Shown here: in pieces, positions 49,417-56,933 of the stretch
Position numbering within the stretch: the stretch's first letter is position 1
How the letters are laid out: every line of letters starts with the position of its first letter
Source: an uncultured Alistipes sp.
Lineage (GTDB): Bacteria; Bacteroidota; Bacteroidia; Bacteroidales; Rikenellaceae
DNA: 64,000 bases
Assembly: GCA_944321965.1 (NCBI GenBank)
Contig: CALUNH010000002.1
Span: forward strand, 62,001-126,000
Direction: 5' to 3'
Translations under genes and position numbers: made by a program
Notes under the pieces: model-generated
What the model saw: only the letters and a program-made list of their open reading frames with translations
Database searches by the model: none
Told to the model about the DNA's origin: nothing

Positions 49417-50706
49417 TCAATAGAGAAAATTGTTGAACGGATAACGCCCGGCATGAATCTCTCGCACCATCCCGTACAGATCCGAGCGGAATTTTTCCAG
49501 GTTGATCTTCTGCAGCGCCGAGAGGAAAATACACGGCGTATTGGCCTGTGCGATCCAGCTCCGTTTCAGATCGTCCAGCGAAAGGTTCTCCCGCGTGGCC
49601 GGCGTCAGATCGTCTTCGGGCTTCTCGACCCACGTGTAGGCATCCACCTTGTTGAAAACCAGATAAACCGGCTTGTCTCCGGCCCCGATCTCCTGCAGCG
49701 TCTGCTTGACCACCGCGATCTGATCCTCGAACTGAGGATGCGAAATGTCCACCACATGCACCAGCAGATCGGCCTCGCGTACCTCGTCGAGCGTCGACTT
49801 GAACGACTCGATCAACTCCGTCGGAAGCTTGCGGATGAAACCCACCGTATCCGAAAGCAGGAACGGCAGATTGTCGAAGACCACCTTCCGGACCGTCGTG
49901 TCCAGCGTCGCGAAAAGCTTGTTCTCCGCAAAGACGTCGCTCTTCGAAATCAGGTTCATCAGCGTCGATTTCCCCACGTTCGTATAGCCCACCAGCGCCA
50001 CGCGCACCAAAGCCCCGCGGTTCGAACGCTGTACGGCCATCTGACGGTCGATCTTCTTCAGATCCTCCTTCAGCTTGGCGATGCGGTTGCGGATGATACG
50101 CCGGTCGGTCTCGATCTCCCGTTCTCCCGCTCCGCCGCGCGTTCCCGTACCGCCGCGCTGCCGTTCGAGGTGCGTCCACAGTCCCGACAGCCGCGGAAGC
50201 ATGTATTCGTAGTTGGCCAGCTGCACCTGCGTCTTCGCATAGGCCGTCTGGGCCCGCGAAAGGAAGATGTCCAGGATCAGCCGCGTGCGGTCCAGCAACC
50301 GGCACGGAAGCTCCTTCTCGATATTGCGCGTCTGAGACGGAGAGAGTTCGTCGTCGAAGATCACCACGTCGATCTCCTCCTCCCTGCAATACGTCACGAT
50401 CTCCTCCAGTTTGCCAGGACCCACGTAGATGCGCGACGACGGCTGCGGAAGACGCTGCGTGAAGCGTTTCACAGCCCGGATGTCGGCCGTCTCGGCCAGA
50501 AACTCCAGTTCGTCGAGATACTCCTCGGCCTGACGCGCTTCCTGGTTGTCCCGGACAACGGCTACCAATACGGCCCGCTCCCGAAAATCCGCAGGCAATG
50601 CCTCCGTCGGGCTGTTCGATTGTCTCTTTTCTTCCAAAATCCTTTCGTTCTGTGCCGCCCCGATCCCGGAACAGGCCTCTCTGTCCCGGCAGCGGCTGAA
50701 TTTCAT
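49417..50706 (-). CDS. hflX: GTPase HflX
   Basis: A 429-aa ribosome-splitting GTPase that rescues stalled or heat-damaged ribosomes. The N-terminal domain (RIYVGPGKLEEI; VVIFDDELSPSQTRNIEKEL) is followed by the Gly-rich linker RQRGGTGTRGGAGEREIE. The G domain has G1 LVGYTNVGKSTLMN, G3 LLSDTVGFIRKLP and G4 FNKVDAY. ATG 50706 gives an unusual 30-residue N-terminal extension and lies only 6 bases after the T-run of the tonB terminator. A TTG start at codon 26 (EEKRQSNSPTE) is possible. Confidence 0.93.
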   Translation of the reverse strand: MKFSRCRDREACSGIGAAQNERILEEKRQSNSPTEALPADFRERAVLVAVVRDNQEARQAEEYLDELEFLAETADIRAVKRFTQRLPQPSSRIYVGPGKLEEIVTYCREEEIDVVIFDDELSPSQTRNIEKELPCRLLDRTRLILDIFLSRAQTAYAKTQVQLANYEYMLPRLSGLWTHLERQRGGTGTRGGAGEREIETDRRIIRNRIAKLKEDLKKIDRQMAVQRSNRGALVRVALVGYTNVGKSTLMNLISKSDVFAENKLFATLDTTVRKVVFDNLPFLLSDTVGFIRKLPTELIESFKSTLDEVREADLLVHVVDISHPQFEDQIAVVKQTLQEIGAGDKPVYLVFNKVDAYTWVEKPEDDLTPATRENLSLDDLKRSWIAQANTPCIFLSALQKINLEKFRSDLYGMVREIHAGRYPFNNFLY

Positions 50707-50710
50707 GCTA

Positions 50711-50743
50711 CAAAAAGGGTATCCTCCACGAAGCAGGATACCC
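50711..50743 (-). terminator. Terminator after tonB
   Basis: On the minus strand GGGTATCCT (50743-50735) pairs with AGGATACCC (50725-50717), followed by TTTTTG, ending just before the annotated hflX ATG. Confidence 0.85.
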
Positions 50744-50768
50744 TATATAAAAGATCCGAAAAGCCGCA

Positions 50769-51452
50769 TCAGTTCTGTACGCGGAAATCAACCGGCAACG
50801 TGTACTTCACACGGACAACCTGGTTGCGCTGCTTGCCCGGCGACCATTTCGGGGACTTGCTCAGCACGCGGATCGCCTCCTCAGAGAGCGAACGGTCCGG
50901 AGTCTGCAGCACCTGGATGTTCGTCAGACGACCGTCCTTCTCAATCACGAACGACAGAACTACACGTCCTTGGATGCCGTTCTCAAGGGCAATCTGCGGG
51001 AATTTCACATTCTGCTGGACCCAGGCACGGAACGTATTGAGGTCACCGCCCTGGAACGAAGGCATCGTCTCGGCAATCAGGAACGGCTGGTCATCCTCGA
51101 TGACCTCCTCCTTCACGGCTACCTGCTGTACGATCTCCACATCGTCGTCGAACTCCGTGAAGTCCACCTCCGTGGTGATCTTCGTGTCGTTGGTCACAAC
51201 CTGCAGCAGGTCCGCAATCACCTTCACCTCCACCTTCTTGGGAGGCTCGGGCGGCTTCTGGTCCTGACGTGTAATCTCTACAATCTGCTCCTCGACGATA
51301 GCCGTCTGAAGGTCGATCTTCTCGACCCGCTTCTCTTTCGGCGTGTATGAGAAGGCCGCAATCACGAGCAGCAGCGATACGACAAGGCCGATCTCAAGCA
51401 GAAGGCCCCGTTTGTTCTTAAGGTCTGCTTTAGGATTTTTTTTGATTTCCAT
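50769..51452 (-). CDS. tonB: Energy transducer TonB
   Basis: A 227-aa protein. A short basic cytoplasmic N-terminus precedes one transmembrane helix (LLLEIGLVVSLLLVIAAFS). A modest Pro-Glu-Lys linker (KPPEPPKKVEV) follows. The C-terminal TonB domain spans about 140-227 (NVKFPQIALENGIQGRVVLS; SPKWSPGKQRNQVVRVKYTL). It passes proton-motive energy from ExbB/ExbD to outer-membrane SusC-type receptors; exbB and exbD are not in the window. It has its own terminator. Confidence 0.93.
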   Translation of the reverse strand: MEIKKNPKADLKNKRGLLLEIGLVVSLLLVIAAFSYTPKEKRVEKIDLQTAIVEEQIVEITRQDQKPPEPPKKVEVKVIADLLQVVTNDTKITTEVDFTEFDDDVEIVQQVAVKEEVIEDDQPFLIAETMPSFQGGDLNTFRAWVQQNVKFPQIALENGIQGRVVLSFVIEKDGRLTNIQVLQTPDRSLSEEAIRVLSKSPKWSPGKQRNQVVRVKYTLPVDFRVQN

Positions 51453-51460
51453 CTATCTCC

Positions 51461-51494
51461 GGTTTTAATTGTTCCGACTTTTAATGGTTCCGAC
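51461..51494 (-). repeat. Two 16-bp direct repeats in the tonB leader
   Basis: On the minus strand GTCGGAACCATTAAAA is followed directly by GTCGGAACAATTAAAA, ending 8 bases before the ATG. The second copy places its A-rich end in the ribosome-binding region. Confidence 0.6.
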
Positions 51495-51588
51495 ACGACA
51501 GAACCTGCACAGGCGTACTATGCTCCACAAATATAGAGATAAAAATTCAAAATCGTGCGCCCCGCCTCAAAAATCTTTATTTTTTGCC

Positions 51589-51596
51589 TATTTTTG
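51589..51596 (+). promoter_or_regulatory. -7 box (TATTTTTG) for rlmN
   Basis: TATTTTTG lies 29 bases before ATG 51626. A minus-strand TATATTTG at 51534-51527 is the matching -7 box for tonB. Neither has a clear -33 element. Confidence 0.45.
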
Positions 51597-51625
51597 TCTC
51601 CGGGAACAAACCCCGAACCCCTAAA

Positions 51626-52657
51626 ATGACCGATCCGGAATACCTGTACGGAAAAAATCCCGAGGAACTCGCCGTCCTCTGCAACGAACTGGGGATGCCG
51701 CGGTTCGCCGCCCGGCAGATCGCCCGTTGGCTCTATGTCCGCCACGTCGAGGACCCCTTGCGCATGACCGACATCGCCGCCGCACACCGGCAGCGCCTCG
51801 CCGAACGGTTCGCCCCCGCACTCCGCGCCCCGGAGCACGAGAGCCGCTCCGCAGACGGAACCAAAAAATACCTCTTCCGAACCCTCCAGGGCCATTTCAT
51901 CGAGTCGGCCTACATCCCCGACGGCGAGCGCGCCACGCTCTGCGTCTCCTCGCAGGCCGGATGCCGCATGGGATGCCGCTTCTGTGCCACCGGACGCCAG
52001 GGGCTCCAGCAAACCCTCTCCGCGGCCGAGATCCTCAACCAGATCGTCTCGCTCCCCGAGCGCGACCGGCTCACAAACCTCGTATTCATGGGCATGGGAG
52101 AGCCCCTCGACAATGCGGACAACGTCCTGCGGGCCCTCGAAATCCTCACCGCCGAGTGGGGATTCGCCTGGTCCCCGACCCGCATCACCCTCTCCACGGC
52201 CGGGGTCGTCCCGCAGCTCAGGCGCTTCCTCGACGCATCGAAGGTCCATTTAGCCGTGAGTCTCCACAACCCCTTCCCCGACGAGCGCGCCGAGATCATG
52301 CCCGTCGAAAAGGCCTGGCCCATTGCCGAGGTCATCGACATCCTGCGCGAATACGACTTCACCCACCAGCGCCGCGTCTCGTTCGAATACATCGTCATGA
52401 GCGGCCTGAACGATTCGCCCCGCCACATCCGCGAACTGTCACGGTTGCTGAACGGCATCAAATGCCGGATCAATCTGATCCGTTTCCACAAGATTTCCGG
52501 GTCGCCCTACTTCTCGCCCGACGCCGAGGCCATGATCCGATTCCGCGACGCACTCACCGCCCGCGGCATTCAGACCACCATCCGCGCCTCCCGCGGCGAG
52601 GATATTCAGGCCGCCTGCGGACTGTTAAGCACCCGAATGAAAACCGATCCCGCTTAA
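51626..52657 (+). CDS. rlmN: 23S rRNA (adenine-2503-C2)-methyltransferase RlmN
   Basis: A 343-aa radical SAM enzyme that methylates A2503 of 23S rRNA and A37 of some tRNAs. The cluster motif CRMGCRFC has Cys113, Cys117 and Cys120. GEPLDNADNV binds SAM, and the methyl-carrying Cys is in the C-terminal DIQAACGLL. ATG 51626 follows the -7 box; the longer open frame starts before the predicted transcription start. The antibiotic-resistance relative Cfr is less likely given the RlmN-type N-terminus and the single-copy setting. Confidence 0.95.
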   Translation: MTDPEYLYGKNPEELAVLCNELGMPRFAARQIARWLYVRHVEDPLRMTDIAAAHRQRLAERFAPALRAPEHESRSADGTKKYLFRTLQGHFIESAYIPDGERATLCVSSQAGCRMGCRFCATGRQGLQQTLSAAEILNQIVSLPERDRLTNLVFMGMGEPLDNADNVLRALEILTAEWGFAWSPTRITLSTAGVVPQLRRFLDASKVHLAVSLHNPFPDERAEIMPVEKAWPIAEVIDILREYDFTHQRRVSFEYIVMSGLNDSPRHIRELSRLLNGIKCRINLIRFHKISGSPYFSPDAEAMIRFRDALTARGIQTTIRASRGEDIQAACGLLSTRMKTDPA

Positions 52658-52665
52658 AAAGCGGG
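52649..52665 (+). terminator. Small hairpin over the rlmN stop
   Basis: CCCGCTT-AAA-AAGCGGG followed by CTTT. It includes the stop codon; the T-run is short. Confidence 0.45.
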
Positions 52666-52720
52666 CTTTAGAGAGCAAAAGAAGACTTGTTCGGACGGTC
52701 CCGTTCTGCAAGGAGAGACA

Positions 52721-52817
52721 GGGGGGGGGCAGGGCAGAGACTGAGAAGAGGCAGGGAGAGGCAGGGAGAGGCAGGGAGAGGCTGAGAAAAGACTGAGAAA
52801 AGACAGAGAAAAGGCGG
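52721..52817 (+). repeat. G9 run with 10-bp and 11-bp purine tandem repeats
   Basis: Nine G (52721-52729) are followed by three copies of GCAGGGAGAG (52751-52780) and three copies of CTGAGAAAAGA-like units (52782-52814), ending in seven G. The tract fills the gap between the convergent rlmN and HXXEE genes. Confidence 0.8.
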
Positions 52818-52822
52818 GGGGG

Positions 52823-53344
52823 TCAGTTCCTCGAACGGCGGCGGAGCGTTGCAGCCAAAGCGTGCATGGTCCACAGATTGACCCCGGCGATCAGGCAGCC
52901 CGCCACGGCGCAAAGCATGTATTCCCGAAGGGAGAACATTCCAAGTTGAAGCAGAGTCCGCAATCCCCATCCGCAATAGAGCAAACCGATCAGGGAGGTG
53001 GCGACAACCGGAACGTAACGCCGGATCAAGAGCCCCTGCAGCAGATGAACGACAAGGTGCACGCCAAAGGCGAGGAACAGCGCCAGCCACGGATAGCAAA
53101 CATCCGCCCATGACGCCCATGCCGTGACCCCCAGCACCAGCACGAACTCTTCGGCTGCGATTCCGGCAAAGGCCGTGCGGGAAATTCCGTCGAAAAACGA
53201 AAGCAGGCGGGAAGACCCGCGCGGAAAACGATTCAAGAGCCACTCCCGATGGCGTTGCAGCCAGGGCGGCAGGAAGAGAATCTCTTCGGCCTCATGCAGC
53301 ACGAACACCGCAGGAAACAACCATAGAAGCGTTTCGGAACGCAA
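52823..53344 (-). CDS. HXXEE domain membrane protein
   Basis: A protein of about 173 aa with five or six hydrophobic helices. The family-defining motif HEAEE appears near the N-terminus, with a second acidic pair in GIAAEEFVLVLG and later His in FGVHLVVHLLQ. The family resembles a membrane enzyme or metal-binding protein; its function is unknown. The start is uncertain: a TTG at 53344 begins just after the rsmG stop, and the longer frame would overlap rsmG by 80 bases. It is probably co-transcribed with rsmG. Confidence 0.65.
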   Translation of the reverse strand: MRSETLLWLFPAVFVLHEAEEILFLPPWLQRHREWLLNRFPRGSSRLLSFFDGISRTAFAGIAAEEFVLVLGVTAWASWADVCYPWLALFLAFGVHLVVHLLQGLLIRRYVPVVATSLIGLLYCGWGLRTLLQLGMFSLREYMLCAVAGCLIAGVNLWTMHALAATLRRRSRN

Positions 53345-53352
53345 AACCGTCG

Positions 53353-53985
53353 CTATTTTTTCGGGGTGTAAACCACCTTCTTGGTCTCGAAGAACTCCTC
53401 GTCGAAGAACGTCCGGATATCGTAGAGATCCCACCGTTTGCCCGTGCGGGCCAGCTCTTCGGCCAGATCACCGCCCTTCAGGTAGAGAATGCCGTTCGGA
53501 AGCGTGCCCCGCTGACCCCGGTCGATCTTCGACCAGATCCATCCCACGAACTCCGGCATCGCCGTCACGGCCCGCGAAACCACGTAGTCGTAGCGTTCCG
53601 GCAAGGTCTCGACCCGCACGCAGCGCGGCGTCAGGTTCGTCAGCCCCAGGCTCTGCGAGACCCCCTCGACCACCGTGATCTTCTTGCGGATCGAATCCGC
53701 CGCCGTGAAGTGCGCCCCCGGAAAGAGAATCGCCAGCGGAACCGACGGAAAACCGCCCCCGCATCCCACATCCAGAATCCGCGCCCCGGCATCGAACCGG
53801 CAAACCTTCGCAATGGCCAGCGAATGTAGCACGTGCCGGATGTAAAGCTGGTCGAAATCCTTGCGCGAGACGACGTTGATCTTCGCATTCCAATCGGCAT
53901 AAAGGCCGTACAGCGCGGCAAGGCGCTCCCGCTGCACCGCATCGAGTTCAGGAAAATAACCGTATATCTTCTCCAGGTCGCTCAT
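53353..53985 (-). CDS. rsmG: 16S rRNA (guanine-527-N7)-methyltransferase RsmG
   Basis: A 210-aa SAM-dependent methyltransferase that modifies G527 of 16S rRNA; loss confers low-level streptomycin resistance. The SAM motif is RILDVGCGGGFPSVPLAI. The N-terminal helix AALYGLYADWNAKINVVSRKD and the segment YDYVVSRAVTAMPEF are characteristic. ATG 53985 begins MSDLEKIYGYF. A 46-base gap with a C9 tract on this strand separates it from the sigma factor gene. Confidence 0.94.
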   Translation of the reverse strand: MSDLEKIYGYFPELDAVQRERLAALYGLYADWNAKINVVSRKDFDQLYIRHVLHSLAIAKVCRFDAGARILDVGCGGGFPSVPLAILFPGAHFTAADSIRKKITVVEGVSQSLGLTNLTPRCVRVETLPERYDYVVSRAVTAMPEFVGWIWSKIDRGQRGTLPNGILYLKGGDLAEELARTGKRWDLYDIRTFFDEEFFETKKVVYTPKK

Positions 53986-54031
53986 GGTCGTTTCGATTTT
54001 TTTGGAGGGGGGGGGTCGCCGCCGGGCCGCC

Positions 54032-54595
54032 TCAACGGTTCTCGCCCTCGGCAATCAGGCGGCACATCTGCTCCCGCGCCCGGTGGATCTGCGTCTTCAC
54101 CGTACCCAGCGGCAGCGAGAGTTTCGCCGCAATCTCCTCGTAGGAGTATTCGTCGAAAAAGCGCATCACGATCAGCTGCCGGTAACGCGGGGCCAGCCGT
54201 TCGAGGTAGTGCTCGATCTGCGTCCGCTGCTGCAGGTTGATCACGCTCTCCTCCGGAGTCGGGGCGCTCGATGCCGGAGCCGCAAAACGGTCGTCGATCG
54301 ACAGGTCCTCCTGGCGCCGGCGCACGAAGTCGATGAACGTATTCCGCGCAATCGTATAGACCCACTGTCCGAACGTGTACTCCCGGCTGTAGCGGTGCAG
54401 GTTGATATAGACCTTGATGAAGGTCTCCTGCAACAGATCGTCGGCGTCGTTCGTGCCCCCGAGCCGCTGCACGAAAAGTCGGTGGATCGCATCCCGGTAG
54501 CGGTTGAACAGGTACTCGAAGGCCGTATCGTCGCCCTGAAGCACCAGCCCGACCAACTCCCGGTCCTCGGCTACGATATAGTCGGCTATCTCCAT
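54032..54595 (-). CDS. Sigma-70 family RNA polymerase sigma factor (ECF type)
   Basis: A 187-aa sigma factor with region 2 (FEYLFNRYRDAIHRLFVQ; DADDLLQETFIKVYINLHRY; FGQWVYTIARNTFIDFVRRR) and region 4 (LERLAPRYRQLIVMRFFDEYSYEEIAAKL; GTVKTQIHRAREQM). No anti-sigma gene is adjacent, unlike the SusC-linked ECF sigma factors. Its ATG 54595 overlaps the stop of the glycosyltransferase gene (ATGGAGATAG). Target genes are unknown; its own operon is one possibility. Confidence 0.92.
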   Translation of the reverse strand: MEIADYIVAEDRELVGLVLQGDDTAFEYLFNRYRDAIHRLFVQRLGGTNDADDLLQETFIKVYINLHRYSREYTFGQWVYTIARNTFIDFVRRRQEDLSIDDRFAAPASSAPTPEESVINLQQRTQIEHYLERLAPRYRQLIVMRFFDEYSYEEIAAKLSLPLGTVKTQIHRAREQMCRLIAEGENR

Positions 54596-55740
54596 ACCCG
54601 TTCGTCCCGGCGCAGCAGCAGCACGCCCAATATTGCCGACCACAGCGGACTCAGCAGATCATACAGGAAGTAGCGGCCCAGAATCCCCTCTTCGCCCAGG
54701 CGGCGCGCCACACGACGCACCCCGAAAAGAACGAAACCGTAACGGGCCAGCGCGATCAGCACCGCACCGAGTTTATACTCCACGGGCATGACAACCAGGG
54801 CGCAGAGCAGCGTCAGGAAGAAGAGAACCCGCGAACCCAGTTCCCAGCGGACATGGGTCTTCACGGACTGCGGGTAGAACCGGAACGACGACCCGTAATA
54901 GCGCAACTGGCTCATCCACCAGCCCAAACCGCCCCACGTCTTCTCGCGAAGCGTCGCCCGCGGCGAAAGAATCACGCTCACGTTGTCGCGCGTCATGACC
55001 CGCTGCATGAAAAGGTCGTCTTCGCCGATATTCATGTTCAGGTGGTCGAAGCCGTTCACCCCGAAATAGAGCCGCTTCGTGAAACCGAGGTTGTGGAGCG
55101 TTCCCCGGTAGGCCCGGCGCCGGACGGCCCGCGCAATCCAATCCGCGGAGTGCATCAGCCGCCACGTCCGCATCAGGTAATTCGCAAAACCCTTCCCGCG
55201 CTCGATCCCGCAGTAGCCCACGACGATCTCCCCGCGCATGAAACCCTTGGCCATCAAAGACAACCACCGGTCCGTCTGCGGCACGGCGTCCGTCGAGGTG
55301 AAGATCAGGTGTTCGTAATGCGCCGACTTGATGCCCACGTTCAGCGCCATCTTGCGCGAAATCGGGAATCGCGGGTCCAGGTGGATTTTCGTGGTCGTGA
55401 TCTGCGGAAACGACTGTTTCAGGCGCGTAAGATCCTCGTAGAAATCCGTATCGTGGCCCACGTAGACGATCACCACCTCGAAATCGGGGTAGGCCTGGGC
55501 CAAAATCAGCGGCAGGCGCTCCTCGACAAACGAATAGTCCTCCGAAAACAGCGGAACAATCACCGAAACCGGCGGCTCCACGTCCAGCGTCACCGCCCGG
55601 CGGTTGTTCTTGTAAGCGGAGATCCGCCCGTAAACGAAAATATAGTAGTAGAGCTGTACGCCGAACATCAGAAGCAGGGACCCCGCAAGCGCAAGACCCT
55701 CCCAGCCATACGAGACCAGAATTTGTTCGAAGAATCGCAT
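54586..55740 (-). CDS. Family 2 glycosyltransferase, membrane-bound
   Basis: A 384-aa protein with an N-terminal helix (GLALAGSLLLMFGVQLYYYIF), a GT-A catalytic domain (VSVIVPLFSEDYSFVEERLP; STDAVPQTDRWLSLM; GEDDLFMQRVM, then a WMSQLRYYG-like Q/RxxRW region) and two or three C-terminal helices. This layout fits processive or lipid-linked sugar transferases of the inner membrane. Donor and acceptor are unknown. It is the first gene of a leftward set with the sigma factor and rsmG, divergent from tgt; CAAAGATA at 55757-55764 is its -7 box on the minus strand. Confidence 0.88.
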   Translation of the reverse strand: MRFFEQILVSYGWEGLALAGSLLLMFGVQLYYYIFVYGRISAYKNNRRAVTLDVEPPVSVIVPLFSEDYSFVEERLPLILAQAYPDFEVVIVYVGHDTDFYEDLTRLKQSFPQITTTKIHLDPRFPISRKMALNVGIKSAHYEHLIFTSTDAVPQTDRWLSLMAKGFMRGEIVVGYCGIERGKGFANYLMRTWRLMHSADWIARAVRRRAYRGTLHNLGFTKRLYFGVNGFDHLNMNIGEDDLFMQRVMTRDNVSVILSPRATLREKTWGGLGWWMSQLRYYGSSFRFYPQSVKTHVRWELGSRVLFFLTLLCALVVMPVEYKLGAVLIALARYGFVLFGVRRVARRLGEEGILGRYFLYDLLSPLWSAILGVLLLRRDERVWR

Positions 55741-55756
55741 ATTGACAAAATATGCG

Positions 55757-55785
55757 CAAAGATACGAATATTTTATGTATTTTTG
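55757..55785. promoter_or_regulatory. Divergent -7 boxes for the glycosyltransferase and tgt genes
   Basis: On the minus strand TATCTTTG (55764-55757) lies 16 bases before the glycosyltransferase ATG. On the plus strand TATTTTTG (55778-55785) lies 8 bases before the tgt ATG, so tgt mRNA would be nearly leaderless. The -33 elements are not clear. Confidence 0.5.
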
Positions 55786-55793
55786 CCGAATAG

Positions 55794-56930
55794 ATGCGTA
55801 TGAAATTTACCCTCCAACAGAAAGACCCCGCCTCGCAGGCCCGCGCCGGTGAACTCCAGACCGATCACGGAACGGTCCGGACCCCGATCTTCATGCCCGT
55901 AGGCACCGCCGCTACCGTCAAGGGAATCTTCCACCGCGACGTCCGCGACGAAGCCCGCGCCCAGATCATCCTGGCCAATACATACCACCTCTACCTGCGA
56001 CCCGGCATGGAGATTCTCGAACGCGCCGGAGGCGTCCACCGCTTCTCCACCTGGGACGGACCCATGCTCACCGACAGCGGAGGATTTCAGGTCTTCTCCC
56101 TCGCCGCGTGCCGAAAACTCAAGGAGGAGGGGTGTTACTTCCGTTCCCACATCGACGGGTCGAAGCACCTCTTCACCCCCGAAAGCGTCATCGATACCGA
56201 ACGCACCATCGGCGCCGACATCATGATGGCATTCGACGAGTGCCCCCCGGGCGACGCACCCCGCGAATACGCCGCCAAATCGCTCGACCTCACCGAACGG
56301 TGGCTCGACCGATGCTTCAACCGCTACCGGCAGACCGCACCCAAATACGGACACTATCAGGCGCTGTTCCCCATCGTACAGGGATGCACCTATCCCGACC
56401 TGCGCGTCCGCGCCGCCGAAAACGCCAAACAGTACGATGCCGACGGATATGCCATCGGAGGCCTGGCCGTCGGTGAACCCACCGAGGTGATGTACCGCAT
56501 GATCGAGGTGGTAAACGCCATTCTCCCCGAAGACCGGCCCCGCTACCTGATGGGGGTCGGAACGCCGGTCAACATCCTCGAAGGAATCGAACGCGGCGTC
56601 GACATGTTCGACTGCGTGATGCCCACGCGAAACGGCCGGAACGGACAGCTCTTTACCGCCGAGGGCGTCATCAACATCCGAAACAAGAAGTGGGAGGACG
56701 ACTTCTCCCCGATCGACCCCGACGGTACGGCCTTCGTCGACACGCTCTACTCGAAGGCCTATCTGCACCACCTGGCCGTCTGCGGCGAAATGCTCGCCGC
56801 TCAGATCGCTTCGCTCCACAACATCGCTTTCTACCTCCGGCTCGTCGGCGAGGCCCGCAGCCACATCCTCGCCGGAGATTTCAAACCCTGGAAAGAGACA
56901 ATGGTCCAAAAACTCACAAGAAGGCTCTGA
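55794..56930 (+). CDS. tgt: tRNA-guanine transglycosylase, zinc-cysteine-less form
   Basis: A 378-aa enzyme that exchanges guanine-34 of certain tRNAs for a queuosine precursor. Asp94 (MLTDSGGFQVFSL) and the nucleophile Asp273 (MFDCVMPTRNGRNG) are in place, as is GGLAVGEP. The usual zinc motif (CxCxxC in the PLDPECDCYTC segment of E. coli) reads PIDPDGTAFVD here: the three Cys positions hold Gly311, Ala313 and Asp316. The fourth ligand His remains (His342 in SLHN). The fold must be stabilised without that zinc site. An ATG at 55800 is an alternative start. lptFG follows 3 bases later. Confidence 0.93.
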   Translation: MRMKFTLQQKDPASQARAGELQTDHGTVRTPIFMPVGTAATVKGIFHRDVRDEARAQIILANTYHLYLRPGMEILERAGGVHRFSTWDGPMLTDSGGFQVFSLAACRKLKEEGCYFRSHIDGSKHLFTPESVIDTERTIGADIMMAFDECPPGDAPREYAAKSLDLTERWLDRCFNRYRQTAPKYGHYQALFPIVQGCTYPDLRVRAAENAKQYDADGYAIGGLAVGEPTEVMYRMIEVVNAILPEDRPRYLMGVGTPVNILEGIERGVDMFDCVMPTRNGRNGQLFTAEGVINIRNKKWEDDFSPIDPDGTAFVDTLYSKAYLHHLAVCGEMLAAQIASLHNIAFYLRLVGEARSHILAGDFKPWKETMVQKLTRRL

Positions 56931-56933
56931 TCG

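Noticed and set aside
48740-50389. 549-codon frame that would fuse an N-terminal extension to Upp
   Set aside because: The extension is out-of-frame hflX sequence. Upp starts at ATG 49396, right after the hflX stop.
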